A stretch of 64,000 bases of DNA, taken from the NCBI GenBank assembly GCA_963971405.1, contig OZ020489.1:11842001-11906000 (forward strand). The letters are read 5' to 3'. Source of the stretch: Psococerastis gibbosa (lineage: Eukaryota > Arthropoda > Insecta > Psocodea > Psocidae). The notes beneath the pieces are model-generated. The model was not told where the DNA came from and ran no database searches. It saw nothing but the letters and a program-made list of their open reading frames with translations. The position numbers were made by a program, and so were the translations under genes. Positions 13,943-26,081 of this stretch are shown in pieces (the stretch's first letter is position 1; every line of letters begins with the position of its first letter).

Positions 13943-16768
13943 CTTCAAAAGATATAGGTGTTCTAATTTTGCTTATTTTGGCTCATTGTACTGTACCTAA
14001 CATTGGGCAAATGCTCTTGCGTGTTCATCCGTGTAAATGTAGCTACTAAAAATTCACAAGACAAGAATAAGAAAAATAGCAATTTAGTTAATTTTTTTTT
14101 TTAAAGGTCTTGTTATGATATGGGAGTCTTTATTTTGCTTATTTTGGCTCACCGTATTGTGCTTAAGATTGATCAATTGCTCCTGCGAGTTCATAGGTGT
14201 AAATGTAGCTAAAACAAATTCATTCGACAAGAATAAGAAAAATAGATATTTCCTTATTTTATTTTTTTTAAAGGTCTTGAAATGATATGGGTGTCTTAAT
14301 TTTGCTTATTTTGCCTCATTGTATTGCACTAACATTGAGCAATTGCTCCTGCATGTTCATCGGTGTAAATGTAGCTAAAAAAAATTCATTCGATAAGAAT
14401 CAGAAAAATAGCTATTTACTTATTTTATTTTTTTTAAAGGTCTTGTTATGATATGGGAGTCTTTATTTTGCTTATTTTGGCTCACCGTATTGTGCTTAAG
14501 ATTGAGCAATTGCTCCTGCGAGTTCATAGGTGTAAATGTAGCTAAAAAAAATTCATTCGACAAGAATAAGAAAAATAGATATTTCCTTATTTTATTTTTT
14601 TTAAAGGTCTTGATATGATGTGGGTGTCTTAGTTTTGCTTATTTTGGCTCATTGTATTGTACTTAACATTAAGCTGTTGCTTCAACGTGTTCATCGGTGT
14701 AAATGTAGCTAAAAAAAATTCATTCGACAGGAATCAGAAAAATAGCTATTTACTTATTTTCTTTTTTTTAAGGTCTTAATAAGATATAGGTGTCTTAATT
14801 TTGCTTATGTTGGCTCATTGTATTGTACCTAACATTGAGTAAATGCTCCTGCGTGTTCATCCGTGTAAATGTAGCTACTAAAAATTCATTCGACAAGAAT
14901 AAGAAAAATAGCTACATACTTATTTTATTTTTTTTAAAGGTCTTGAATAGATATGGGTGTCCTAGTTTTGCTTACTTTGGCTCACTGTGTTGTACCTTAC
15001 ATTTAGCAATTGCTCCAGCGTGTTCATCGGTGCAAATGTAGCTACATAAAATTTATTCGACAAGAATAAGAAAAATAGCTATTTCATTATTTTCTTTTTT
15101 TTAAAGGTCTTAAAAAGATATAGGTGTCTTAATTTTGGTTATTTAGGCTCACTGTATTGTACTTAACATTGACCGATTGCTTTTGCGTGTTCAAAGGTGT
15201 AAATGTAGCTAAAAAAAATTCATTCGACAAGAATACCAAAAATAGCTATATACTTATTTTATTTTTTTTAAAGGTTTTGATATGATATGGGTGTCATGTT
15301 TTGCTTACTTCGGCTCATTGTATTGTACATAACATTAAGCTATTGCTCCTGCGTGTTCATCGGTGTAATTGTAGCTAAAAAAAATTCATTCGACAAGAAT
15401 AAGAAAAATAGCTATTTACTTATTTTTTTTTTTAAAGGTCTTGAAATGATATGGGTGTCTTAATTTTGCTTATTTTGGCTCATTGTATTGTTCTTAACAT
15501 TGAGCAGTTGCTTTTGCGTGTTCAAAGGTGTAAATGTAGCTAAAAAAAATTCATTCGACAGGAATCAGAAAAATAGCTATTTACTTATTTTATTTTTTTA
15601 AAGGTCTTTAAAAGATATAGGTGTCTTAATTTTGCTTATTTTGGCTCAATGTATTGTATTAAACATTGAGCAGTTGCTTCTGCGTGTTCATCGGTGTAAA
15701 TGTAGCTAAAAAAAATTCATTCGACAGGAATCAGAAAAATAGCTATTTACTTATTTTATTTTTTTAAAGGTCTTGAAATGATATGGGTGTCTTAGTTTTG
15801 CTTATTTTGGCTCAATGTATAGTACTTAACATTGAGCAAGTGCTTCTGCGTGTTCATCGGTGTAAATGTAGCTAAAAAAAATTCATTCGACAAGAATACC
15901 AAAAATAGCTATATACTTATATTATTTTTTTTAAAGGTTTTGATATGGTATGGGTGTCTTAATTTGCCTTATTTCGGCTCATTGTATTGTACTTAACATT
16001 GAGCAGTTGCTTCTGCGTGTTCATCGGTGTAAATGTAGCTAAAAAAAATTCATTCGACAGGAATCAGAAAAATAGCTATTTACTTATTTTATTTTTTTAA
16101 AGGTCTTTAAAAGATATAGGTGTCCTAATTTTGCTTATTTTGGCTCATTGTACTGTACCTAACATTGGGCAAATGCTCCTGCGTGTTCATCCGTGTAAAT
16201 GTAGCTACTAAAAATTCACAAGACATGAATAAGAAAAATAGCAATTTAGTTAATTTTTTTTTTTAAAGGTCTTAAAAAGATATAGGTGTCTTAATTTTGC
16301 TTATGTTGGCTCACTGTATTGTACCTAACATTGAGCAATTGCTCGTGCGTGTTCGTCGGTGTAAATTTAGATACAAAAAATTCATTCGACAAGAATAAGA
16401 AAAATAGCTATTTCGTTATTTTCTTTTTTTAAAGGTCTTAAAAAGATATAGGTGTCGTAATTTTGGTTATTTAGGCTCAATGTATTGTACTTAACATTGA
16501 CCAATTGCTTCTGCGTGTTCATCGGTGTAATTGTAGCTAAAAAAAATTCATTCGACAAGAATAAGAAAAATAGCTATTTACTTATTTTTTTTTTTTAAAG
16601 GTCTTGAAATGATATGGGTGTCTTAATTTTGCTTATTTTGGCTCATTTTATAGTACTCAACATTGAGCAGTTGCTTCTGCGTGTTCATCGGTGTAAATGT
16701 AGCTAAAAAAAAATTCATTCGACAGGAATCAGAAAAATAGCTATTTACTTATTTTATTTTTTTAAAGG
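13943..16768 (+). repeat. 17-monomer, 2826-bp higher-order repeat, copy 2
   Basis: Tandem partner of the unit at 11117-13942. The match stops at about 16769, where TTTAAAAGATATAGGTGTCC replaces the TTCAAAAG variant and the sequence becomes a shorter A mosaic. Confidence 0.92.
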
Positions 16769-17823
16769 TCTTTAAAAGATATAGGTGTCCTAATTTTGCT
16801 AATTTTGGCTCATTGTAATGTACCTAACATTGAGCAAATGCTCCTGCGTGTTCATCCGTGTAAATGTAGCTACTAAAAATTCATTCGACAAGAATAAGAA
16901 AAATAGCTATTTAGTTATTTTCATTTTTTTAAGGTCTTAATATGATATGAGTGTCTTAATTTTGCTTATTTTGGCTCATTGTATTGTACTTAACATTGAG
17001 CAATTGCTCCTGCGTGTTCATCGGTGTAAATGTAGCTAAAAAAAATTCATTCGACAAGAATAAGAAAAATAGCTATTTACTTATTTTTTTTTTTAAAGGT
17101 CTTGAAATGATATGGGTGTCTTAATTTTTCTTATTTTGGCTCAATGTATTGTACTTAACATTGACCAATTGCTTCTGCGTGTTCATCGGTGTAAATGTAG
17201 CTAAAAAAAATTCATTCGACAAGAATACCAAAAATAGCTATATACTTATTTTATTTTTTTTAAAGGTTTTGATACGATATGGGTGTCATATTTTGCTTAC
17301 TTCGGCTCATTGTATTGTACATAATATTAAGCAATTGCTCCTGCGTGTTCATCGGTGTAATTGTAGCTAAAAAAAATTCATTCGACAAGAATAAGAAAAA
17401 TAGCTATTTACTTATTTTTTTTTTTAAAGGTCTTGAAATGATATGGGTGTCTTAATTTTGCTTATTTTGGCTCATTGTATAGTACTCAACATTGAGCAGT
17501 TGCTTCTGCGTGTTCATCGGTGTAAATGTAGCTAAAAAAAAATTCATTCGACAGGAATCAGAAAAATAGCTATTTACTTATTTTATTTTTTTAAAGGTCT
17601 TTAAAAGATATAGGTGTCCTAATTTTGCTAATTTTGGCTCATTGTAATGTACCTAACATTGAGCAAATGCTCCTGCGTGTTCATCCGTGTAAATGTAGCT
17701 ACTAAAAATTCATTCGACAGGAATCAGAAAAATAGCTATTTAGTTATTTTCTTTTTTTTAAGGTCTTAATAAGATATAGGTGTCCTAATTTTGCTTATTT
17801 TGGCTCATTGTACTGTACCTAAC

Positions 17824-18095
17824 ATTGGGCAAATGCTCCTGCGTGTTCATCCGTGTAAATGTAGCTACTAAAAATTCACAAGACAAGAATAAGAAAAATA
17901 GCAATTTAGTTAATTTTTTTTTTAAAGGTCTTAAAAAGATATAGGTGTCTTAATTTTGCTTATAAATGTAGCTAAAAAAATTCATTCGACAAGAATAAGA
18001 AAAATAGCTATTTACTTATTTTATTTTTTTAAAGGTTTTAAAAAGATATAGGTGTCTTAATTTTGCTTATTTTGGCTCATTGTATTGTACCTGAC
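17824..18095 (+). repeat. Composite monomer at an out-of-register A-to-B junction
   Basis: Monomer starts lie at 17824 and 18096, 272 bp apart where about 332 is expected. At about 17960-17964 TTTTGCTTAT joins directly to AAATGTAGC, removing about 60 bp that include the next monomer start and dyad 1. A-type sequence lies to the left. To the right is B-type sequence with a seven-A tract, as near 20144 and 21810. Confidence 0.88.
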
Positions 18096-21000
18096 ATTGA
18101 GCAATTGCTCCTGCGTGTTCATCGGTTTAAATGTAGCTAAAAAAAATTCATTCGACAAGAATAAGAAAAATAGCTATTTACTTATATTATTTTTTTTAAA
18201 GGTCTTGATATGATAAGGGTGTCTAAATTTTGCTTATTTTGGCTCAATGTATTGTACTTAACATTGAGCAATTGCTCCTGTGTGTTCATCGGTGTAAATG
18301 TAGCTAAAAAAAATTCATTCGACAAGAATAAGAAAATTAGCTATATACTTATTTTATTTTTTTTAAAGGTGTTGACATGACACGGGTGTCTTAATTTGGC
18401 TTATTTTGGCTCATTGTATTGTAATTAACATTGAGAAATTGCTCCTGCGTGTTCATTGGTGTAAATGTAGCTAAAAAAAATTCATTCGACAAGAATAAGA
18501 AAAATAGCTATTTACTTATTTTATTTTTTTAAAAGTTTTAAAAAGATATAGGTGTCTTAATTTTGCTTATTTTGGCTCATTGTATTGTACTTGATATTAA
18601 ACAATTGCTCCTGCGTGTTCACCGGTTTAAATGTTGCTAAAAAAAGTTCATTCGACAAGAATAAGAAAAATAGCTATTTACTTATTTTATTTTTTTAAAG
18701 GTTTTAAAAAGATATAGGTGCCTTAATTTTGCTTATTTTGGCTCAATGTATTGTACTTAACATTGACCACTTGCTCCTGCGTGTTCATCGGTGTAAATGT
18801 AGCTAAAAAAAATTCATTCGACAAGAATAAGAAAAATAGCTATTTACGTATTTTATTTTTTTAAAGGTTTTAAAAAGATATAGGTGTCTTAATTTTGCTT
18901 ATTTTGGCTCATTGTATTGTACCTGACATTGAGCAATTGCTCCTGCGTGTTCATCGGTTTAAATGTTGCTAATAAAAATTCATTCGACAAGAATAAAAAA
19001 AATAGCTATTTACTTATATTATTTTTTTTAAGGTCTTGATATGATAAGGGTGTCTAAATTTTGCTTATTTTGGCTCAGTGTATTGTACTTAACATTGAGC
19101 AATTGCTCCTGCGTGTTCATCGGTGTTAATGTAGCTAAAAAAAATTCATTCGACAAGAATAAGAAAATTAGCTATATACTTATTTTATTTTTTTTAAAGG
19201 TCTTGATATGACACAGGTGTCTTAATTTGGCTTATTTTGGCTCATTGTATTGTACTTAACATTGAGCAATTGCTCCTGCGTGTTCATCGGTGTAAATGTA
19301 GCTAAAAAAAATTCATTCGACAAGAATAAGAAAAATAGCTATTTACTTATTTTATTTTTTTAAAGGTTTTTAAAAGATATAGGTGTCTTAATTTTGCTTA
19401 TTTTGGCTCATTGTATCGTACTTAACATTGAGCAATTGTTCCGGCATGTTCATCGGTGTAAATGTAGCTAAAAAAAATTCATTCGACAAGAATAAGAAAA
19501 ATAGCTATATACTTCTTTTTTTTTTTAAAGGTCTTTTAAAGATATAGGTGTCTTAATTTTGCTTATTTTGGCTCAATGTATTGTATTTAATATTGAGCAA
19601 TTGCTCCTGCGTGTTCGTCGGTGTAAATGTAGCTTAAAAAAATTCATACGGCAAGAATACGAAAAATAGCTATTTACTTATTTTATTTTTTTTAAAGGTC
19701 TTGAAAAGATATGGGTGTCTTAATATTGCTTATTTTGTCTCACTGTACTGTATCTAACATTAGGCAATTGCTCCTGCGTGTTCATCGGTGTAAATGTAGC
19801 TAAAAAAAATTCATTCGACAAGAATAAGAAAAATAGCTATTTACTTATTTTATTTTTTTTAAAGGTCCTAAAAAGATATAGGTGTCTTAATTTTGCTTAT
19901 TTAGGCTCACTGTATTGTACTTAACATTGATCACTTGCTCCTGCGTGTTAATCGGTGTAAATGTAGCTACAAAAAATTCATTCGACAAGAATACGAAAAA
20001 TAGCTATATACTTATTTTATTTTTTTTAAAGGTCTTGATATGAAACGGGTGTCTTAATTTGGCTTATTGTGGCTCATTGTATTGTAATTAACATTGAGCA
20101 ATTGCTCCTGCGTGTTCATCGGTGTAAATGTAGCTAAAAAAATTCATTCGACAAGAATAAGAAAAATAGCTATTTACTTATTTTATTTTTTTAAAGGTTT
20201 TAAAAAGATATAGGTGTCTTAATTTTGCTTATTTTGGCTCACTGTATTGTACCTGACATTGAGCAATTGCTCCTGCGTGTTCATCGGTTTAAATGTTGCT
20301 AAAAAAAATTCATTCGACAAGAATAAAAAAAATAGCTATTTACTTATATTATTTTTTTTAAAGGTCTTGATATGATAAGGGTGTCTAAATTTTGCTTATT
20401 TTGGCTCAATGTATTGTACTTAACATTGAGCAATTGCTCCTGCGTGTTCATCGGTGTAAATGTAGCTAAAAAAAATTCATTCGACAAGAATAAGAAAATT
20501 AGCTATATACTTATTTTATTTTTTTTAAAGGTGTTGATATGACACGGGTGTCTTAATTTGGCTTATTTTGGCTCATTGTATTGTAATTAACATTGAGAAA
20601 TTGCTCCTGCGTGTTCATTGGTGTAAATGTAGCTAAAAAAAATTCATTCGACAAGAATAAGAAAAATAGCTATTTACTTATTTTATTTTTTTAAAGGTTT
20701 TAAAAAGATATAGGTGTCTTAATTTTGCTTATTTTGGCTCATTGTATCGTACTTGATATTAAACAATTGCTCCTGCGTGTTCATCGGTTTAAATGTTGCT
20801 AAAAAAAGTTCATTCGACAAGAATAAGAAAAATAGCTATTTACTTATTTTATTTTTTTAAAGGCTTTAAAAAGATATAGGTGCCTTAATTTTGCTTATTT
20901 TGGCTCAATGTATTGTACTTAACATTGACCACTTGCTCCTGCGTGTTCATCGGTGTAAATGTAGCTACAAAAAATTCATTCGACAAGAATACGAAAAATT

Positions 21001-22419
21001 GCTATTTACGTATTTTATTTTTTTTAAAGGTCTTGAAAAGATATGGGTGTCTTAATATTGCTTATTTTGTCTCACTGTACTGTATCTAACATTAGGCAAT
21101 TTCTCCTGCGTGTTCATCGGTTTAAATGTTGCTAAAAAAAATTCATTTGACAAGAATAAGAAAAATAGCTATTTACTTATTTTATTTTTTTTAAAGGTTT
21201 TAAAAAGATATAGGTGCCTTAATTTTGCTTATTTTGGCTCAATGTATTGTACTTAACATTGAGCAATTGTTCCTGCGTGTTCATCGGTGTAAATGTAGCT
21301 AAAAAAAATTCATTCGACAAGAATAAGAAAAATAGCTATATACTTCTTTTTTTTTTTAAAGGTCTTTTAAAGATATAGGTGTCTTAATTTTGCTTATTTT
21401 GGCTCAATGTATTGTATTTAATATTGAGCAATTGCTCCTGCGTGTTCGTCGGTGTAAATGTAGCTTAAAAAAATTCATACGGCAAGAATACGAAAAATAG
21501 CTATTTACTTATTTTATTTTTTTAAGGGTCCTAAAAAGATATAGGTGTCTTAATTTTGCTTATTTAGGCTCACTGTATTGTACTTAACATTGATCACTTG
21601 CTCCTGCGTGTTAATCGGTGTAAATGTAGCTACAAAAAATTCATTCGACAAGAATACGAAAAATAGCTATATACTTATTTTATTTTTTTTAAAGGTCTTG
21701 ATATGAAACGGGTGTCTTAATTTGGCTTATTGTGGCTCATTGTATTGTAATTAACATTGAGCAATTGCTCCTGCGTGTTCATCGGTGTAAATGTAGCTAA
21801 AAAAATTCATTCGACAAGAATAAGAAAAATAGCTATTTACTTATTTTATTTTTTTAAAGGTTTTAAAAAGATATAGGTGTCTTAATTTTGCTTATTTTGG
21901 CTCATTGTATTGTACCTGACATTGAGCAATTGCTCCTGCGTGTTCATCGGTTTAAATGTTGCTAAAAAAAATTCATTCGACAAGAATAAAAAAAATAGCT
22001 ATTTACTTATATTATTTTTTTTAAAGGTCATGATATGATAAGGGTGTCTAAATTTTGCTTATTTTGGCTCAATGTATTGTACTTAACATTGAGCAATTGC
22101 TCCTGCGTGTTCATCGGTGTAAATGTAGCTAAAAAAAATTCATTCGACAAGAATAAGAAAATTAGCTATATACTTATTTTATTTTTTTTAAAGGTGTTGA
22201 TATGACACGGGTGTCTTAATTTGGCTTATTTTGGCTCATTGTATTGTAACTAACATTGAGAAATTGCTCCTGCGTGTTCATTGGTGTAAATGTAGCTAAA
22301 AAAAATTCATTCGACAAGAATAAGAAAAATAGCTATTTACTTATTTTATTTTTCTAAAGGTTTTAAAAAGATACAGGTGTCTAAATTTTGCTTATTTTGG
22401 CTCAGTGTATTGTACTTAA

Positions 22420-25400
22420 CATTGAGCAATTGCTCCTGCGTGTTCATCGGTGTAAATGTAGCTAAAAAAAATTCATTCGACAAGAATAAGAAAAATAGCT
22501 ATTTACTTATTTTATTTTTTTAAAGGTTTTAAAAAGATATAGGTGTCTTAATTTTGCTTATTTTGGCTCATTGTATCGTACTTAACATTGAGCAATTGTT
22601 CCGGCATGTTCATCGGTGTAAATGTAGCTAAAAAAAATTCATTCGACAAGAATAAGAAAAATAGCTATATACTTCTTTTTTTTTTTTAAAGGTCTTTTAA
22701 TGATATAGGTGTCTTAATTTTGCTTATTTTGGCTCAATGTATTGTATTTAATATTGAGCAATTGCTCCTGCGTGTTCGTCGGTGTAAATGTAGCTAAAAA
22801 AAATTCATTCGACAAGAATAAGAAAAATAGCTATTTACGTATTTTATTTTTTTAAAGGTTTTAAAAAGATATAGGTGTCTTAATTTTGCTTATTTTGGCT
22901 CATTGTATTGTACCTGACATTGAGCAATTGCTCCTGCGTGTTCTTCGGTTTAAATGTTGCTAAAAAAAATTCATTCGACAAGAATAAAAAAAATAGCTAT
23001 TTACTTATATTATTTTTTTTAAGGTCTTGATATGATAAGGGTGTCTAAATTTTGCTTATTTTGGCTCAATGTATCGTACTTGATATTAAAAAATTGCTCC
23101 TGCGTGTTCATCGGTTTAAATGTTGCTAAAAAAAATTCATTTGACAAGAATAAGAAAAATAGCTATTTACTTATTTTATTTTTTTTAAAGGTTTTAAAAA
23201 GATATAGGTGCCTTAATTTTGCTTATTTTGGCTCAATGTATTGTACTTAACATAGAGCAATTGTTCCTGCGTGTTCATCGGTGTAAATGTAGCTAAAAAA
23301 AATTCATTCGACAAGAATAAGAAAAATAGCTATATACTTCTTTTTTTTTTTTAAAGGTCTTTTAAAGATATAGGTGTCTTAATTTTGCTTATTTTGGCTC
23401 AATGTATTGAATTTAATATTGAGCAATTGCTCCTGCGTGTTCGTCGGTGTAAATGTAGCTTAAAAAAATTCATACGGCAAGAATACGAAAAATAGCTATT
23501 TACTTATTTTATTTTTTTTAAGGGTCCTAAAAAGATATAGGTGTCTTAATTTTGCTTATTTAGGCTCACTGTATTGTACTTAACATTGATCACTTGCTCC
23601 TGCGTGTTCATCGGTGTAAATGTAGCTACAAAAAATTCATTCGACAAGAATACGAAAAATAGCAATATACTTATTTTATTTTTTTTAAAGGTCTTGATAT
23701 GAAACGGGTGTCTTAATTTGGCTTATTGTGGCTCATTGTATTGTAATTAACATTGAGCAATTGCTCCTGCGTGTTCATCGGTGTAAATGTAGCTAGAAAA
23801 ATTCATTCGACAAGAATAAGAAAAATAGCTATTTACTTATTTTATTTTTTTAAAGGTTTTAAAAAGATATAGGTGTCTTAATTTTGCTTATTTTGGCTCA
23901 TTGTATTGTACCTGACATTGAGCAATTGCTCCTGCGTGTTCATCGGATTAAATGTTGCTAAAAAAAATTCATTCGACAAGAATAAAAAAAATAGCTATTT
24001 ACTTATATTATTTTTTTTAAAGGTCTTGATATGATAAGGGTGTCTAAATTTTGCTTATTTTGGCTCATTGTATTGTACTTAACATTGAGCAATTGCTCCT
24101 GCGTGTTCATCGGTGTAAATGTAGCTAAAAAAAATTCATTCGACATGAATAAGAAAATTAGCTATATACTTATTTTATTTTTTTTAAAGGTGTTGATATG
24201 ACACGGGTGTCTTAATTTGGCTTATTTTGGCTCATTGTATTGTAATTAACATTGAGAAATTGCTCCTGCGTGTTCGTCGGTGTAAATGTAGCTAAAAAAA
24301 ATTCATTCGACAAGAATAAGAAAAATAGCTATTTACTTATTTTATTTTTTTAAAGGTTTTAAAAAGATATAGGTGTCTTAATTTTGCTTATTTTGGCTCA
24401 TTGTATCGTACTTGATATTAAACAATTGCTCCTGCGTGTTCATCGGTTTAAATGTTGCTAAAAAAAAGTTCATTCGACAAGAATAAGAAAAATAGCTATT
24501 TACTTATTTTATTTTTTTAAAGGTTTTAAAAAGATAAAGGTGCCTTAATTTTGCTTATTTTGGTTCAATGCATTGTACTGAACATTGAGCAATTGTTCCT
24601 GCGTGTTCGTCGGTGTAAATGTAGCTAAAAAAAATTCATTCGACAAGAATAAGAAAAATAGCTATTTACTTTTTTTTTTTTTTAAAGGTCTTTTAAAGAT
24701 ATAGGTGTCTTAATTTTGCTTATTTTGGCTCAATGTATTGTATTTAATATTGAGCAATTGCTCCTGCGTGTTCGTCGGTGTAAATGTAGCTTAAAAAAAT
24801 TCATACGGCAAGAATACGAAAAATAGCTATTTACTTATTTTATTTTTTTTAAGGGTCCTAAAAAGATATAGGTGTCTTAATTTTGCTTATTTAGGCTCAC
24901 TGTATTGTACTTAACATTGATCACTTGCTCCTGCGTGTTAATCGGTGTAAATGTAGCTACAAAAAATTCATTCGACAAGAATACGAAAAATAGCTATATA
25001 CTTATTTTATTTTTTTTAAAGGTCTTGATATGAAACGGGTGTCTTAATTTGGCTTATTGTGGCTCATTGTATTGTAATTAACATTGAGCAATTGCTCCTG
25101 CGTGTTCATCGGTGTAAATGTAGCTAAAAAAATTCATTCGACAAGAACAAGAAAAATAGCTATTTACTTATTTTATTTTTTTAAAGGTTTAAAAAAGATA
25201 TAGGTGTCTTAATTTTGCTTATTTTGGCTCATTGTATTGTACCTGACATTGAGCAATTGCTCCTGCGTGTTCATCGGTTTAAATGTTGCTAAAAAAAATT
25301 CATTCGACAAGAATAAAAAAAATAGCTATTTACTTATATTATTTTTTTTAAAGGTCTTGATATGATAAGGGTGTCTAAATTTTGCTTATTTTGGCTCAAT

Positions 25401-26081
25401 GTATTGTACTTAACATTGAGCAATTGCTCCTGCGTGTTCATCGGTGTAAATGTAGCTAAAAAAAATTCATTCGACAAGAATAAGAAAATTAGCTATATAC
25501 TTATTTTATTTTTTTTAAAGGTGTTGATATGACACGGGTGTCTTAATTTGGCTTATTTTGGCTCATTGTATTGTAACTAACATTGAGAAATTGCTCCTGC
25601 GTGTTCATTGGTGTAAATGTAGCTAAAAAAAATTCATTCGACAAGAATAAGAAAAATAGCTATTTACTTATTTTATTTTTTTAAAGGTTTTAAAAAGATA
25701 TAGGTGTCTTAATTTTGCTTATTTTGGCTCATTGTATCGTACTTGATATTAAACAATTGCTCCTGCGTGTTCATCGGTTTAAATGTTGCTAAAAAAAGTT
25801 CATTCGACAAGAATAAGAAATATAGCTATTTACTTATTTTATTTTTTTAAAGGCTTTAAAATGATATAGGTGCCTTAATTTTGCTTATTTTGGCTCAATG
25901 CATTGTACTTAACATTGACCACTTGCTCCTGCGTGTTCATCGGTGTAAATGTAGCTACAAAAAAAATTCATTCGACAAGAATACGAAAAATTGCTATATA
26001 CTTATTTTATTTTTTTTAAAGGTCTTGATATGACACGGGTGCCTTAATTTTGCTTATTTTGGCTCAATGCATTGTACTTAA
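22420..26081 (+). repeat. 22-monomer, 3662-bp higher-order repeat, copy 1
   Basis: TTCCGGCATG occurs at about 22599 and 26261, and the flanking sequence repeats at offset 3662. The left limit is about 22420. The right part contains an internal 8-monomer (1331-bp) duplication (marker AGCTTAAAAAAATTC at 23456 and 24787). The match to copy 2 holds until about 26040, then ends where one copy reads GTGCCTTAATTTTGC and the other GTGTCTTAATTTGGC. Confidence 0.88.

Larger units (their letters stand above)
5178..17963 (+). repeat. Group A array, second block
   Basis: About 77 A-type monomers. It includes an A segment at about 5208-5870, the start of the 34.5-kb macro-unit at 5868, and a block around 6967-8000 with TTGTTATGATATGGGAGTC monomers. 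That block recurs near 11280, 14106, 41513 and, in part, 46985. An 11-monomer form of the 13-mer repeat lies at 8355-10178, and two copies of a 2826-bp repeat follow. A short mosaic at 16769-17963 re-uses A monomers: the GCTAATTTTGG variant occurs at 16798 and 17627. The block ends at an out-of-register junction into B. Confidence 0.9.

Noticed and set aside
17958..17972. TATAAA promoter-like string
   Set aside because: It is created by the deletion junction in an AT-rich repeat. No other promoter element or transcript evidence is visible.
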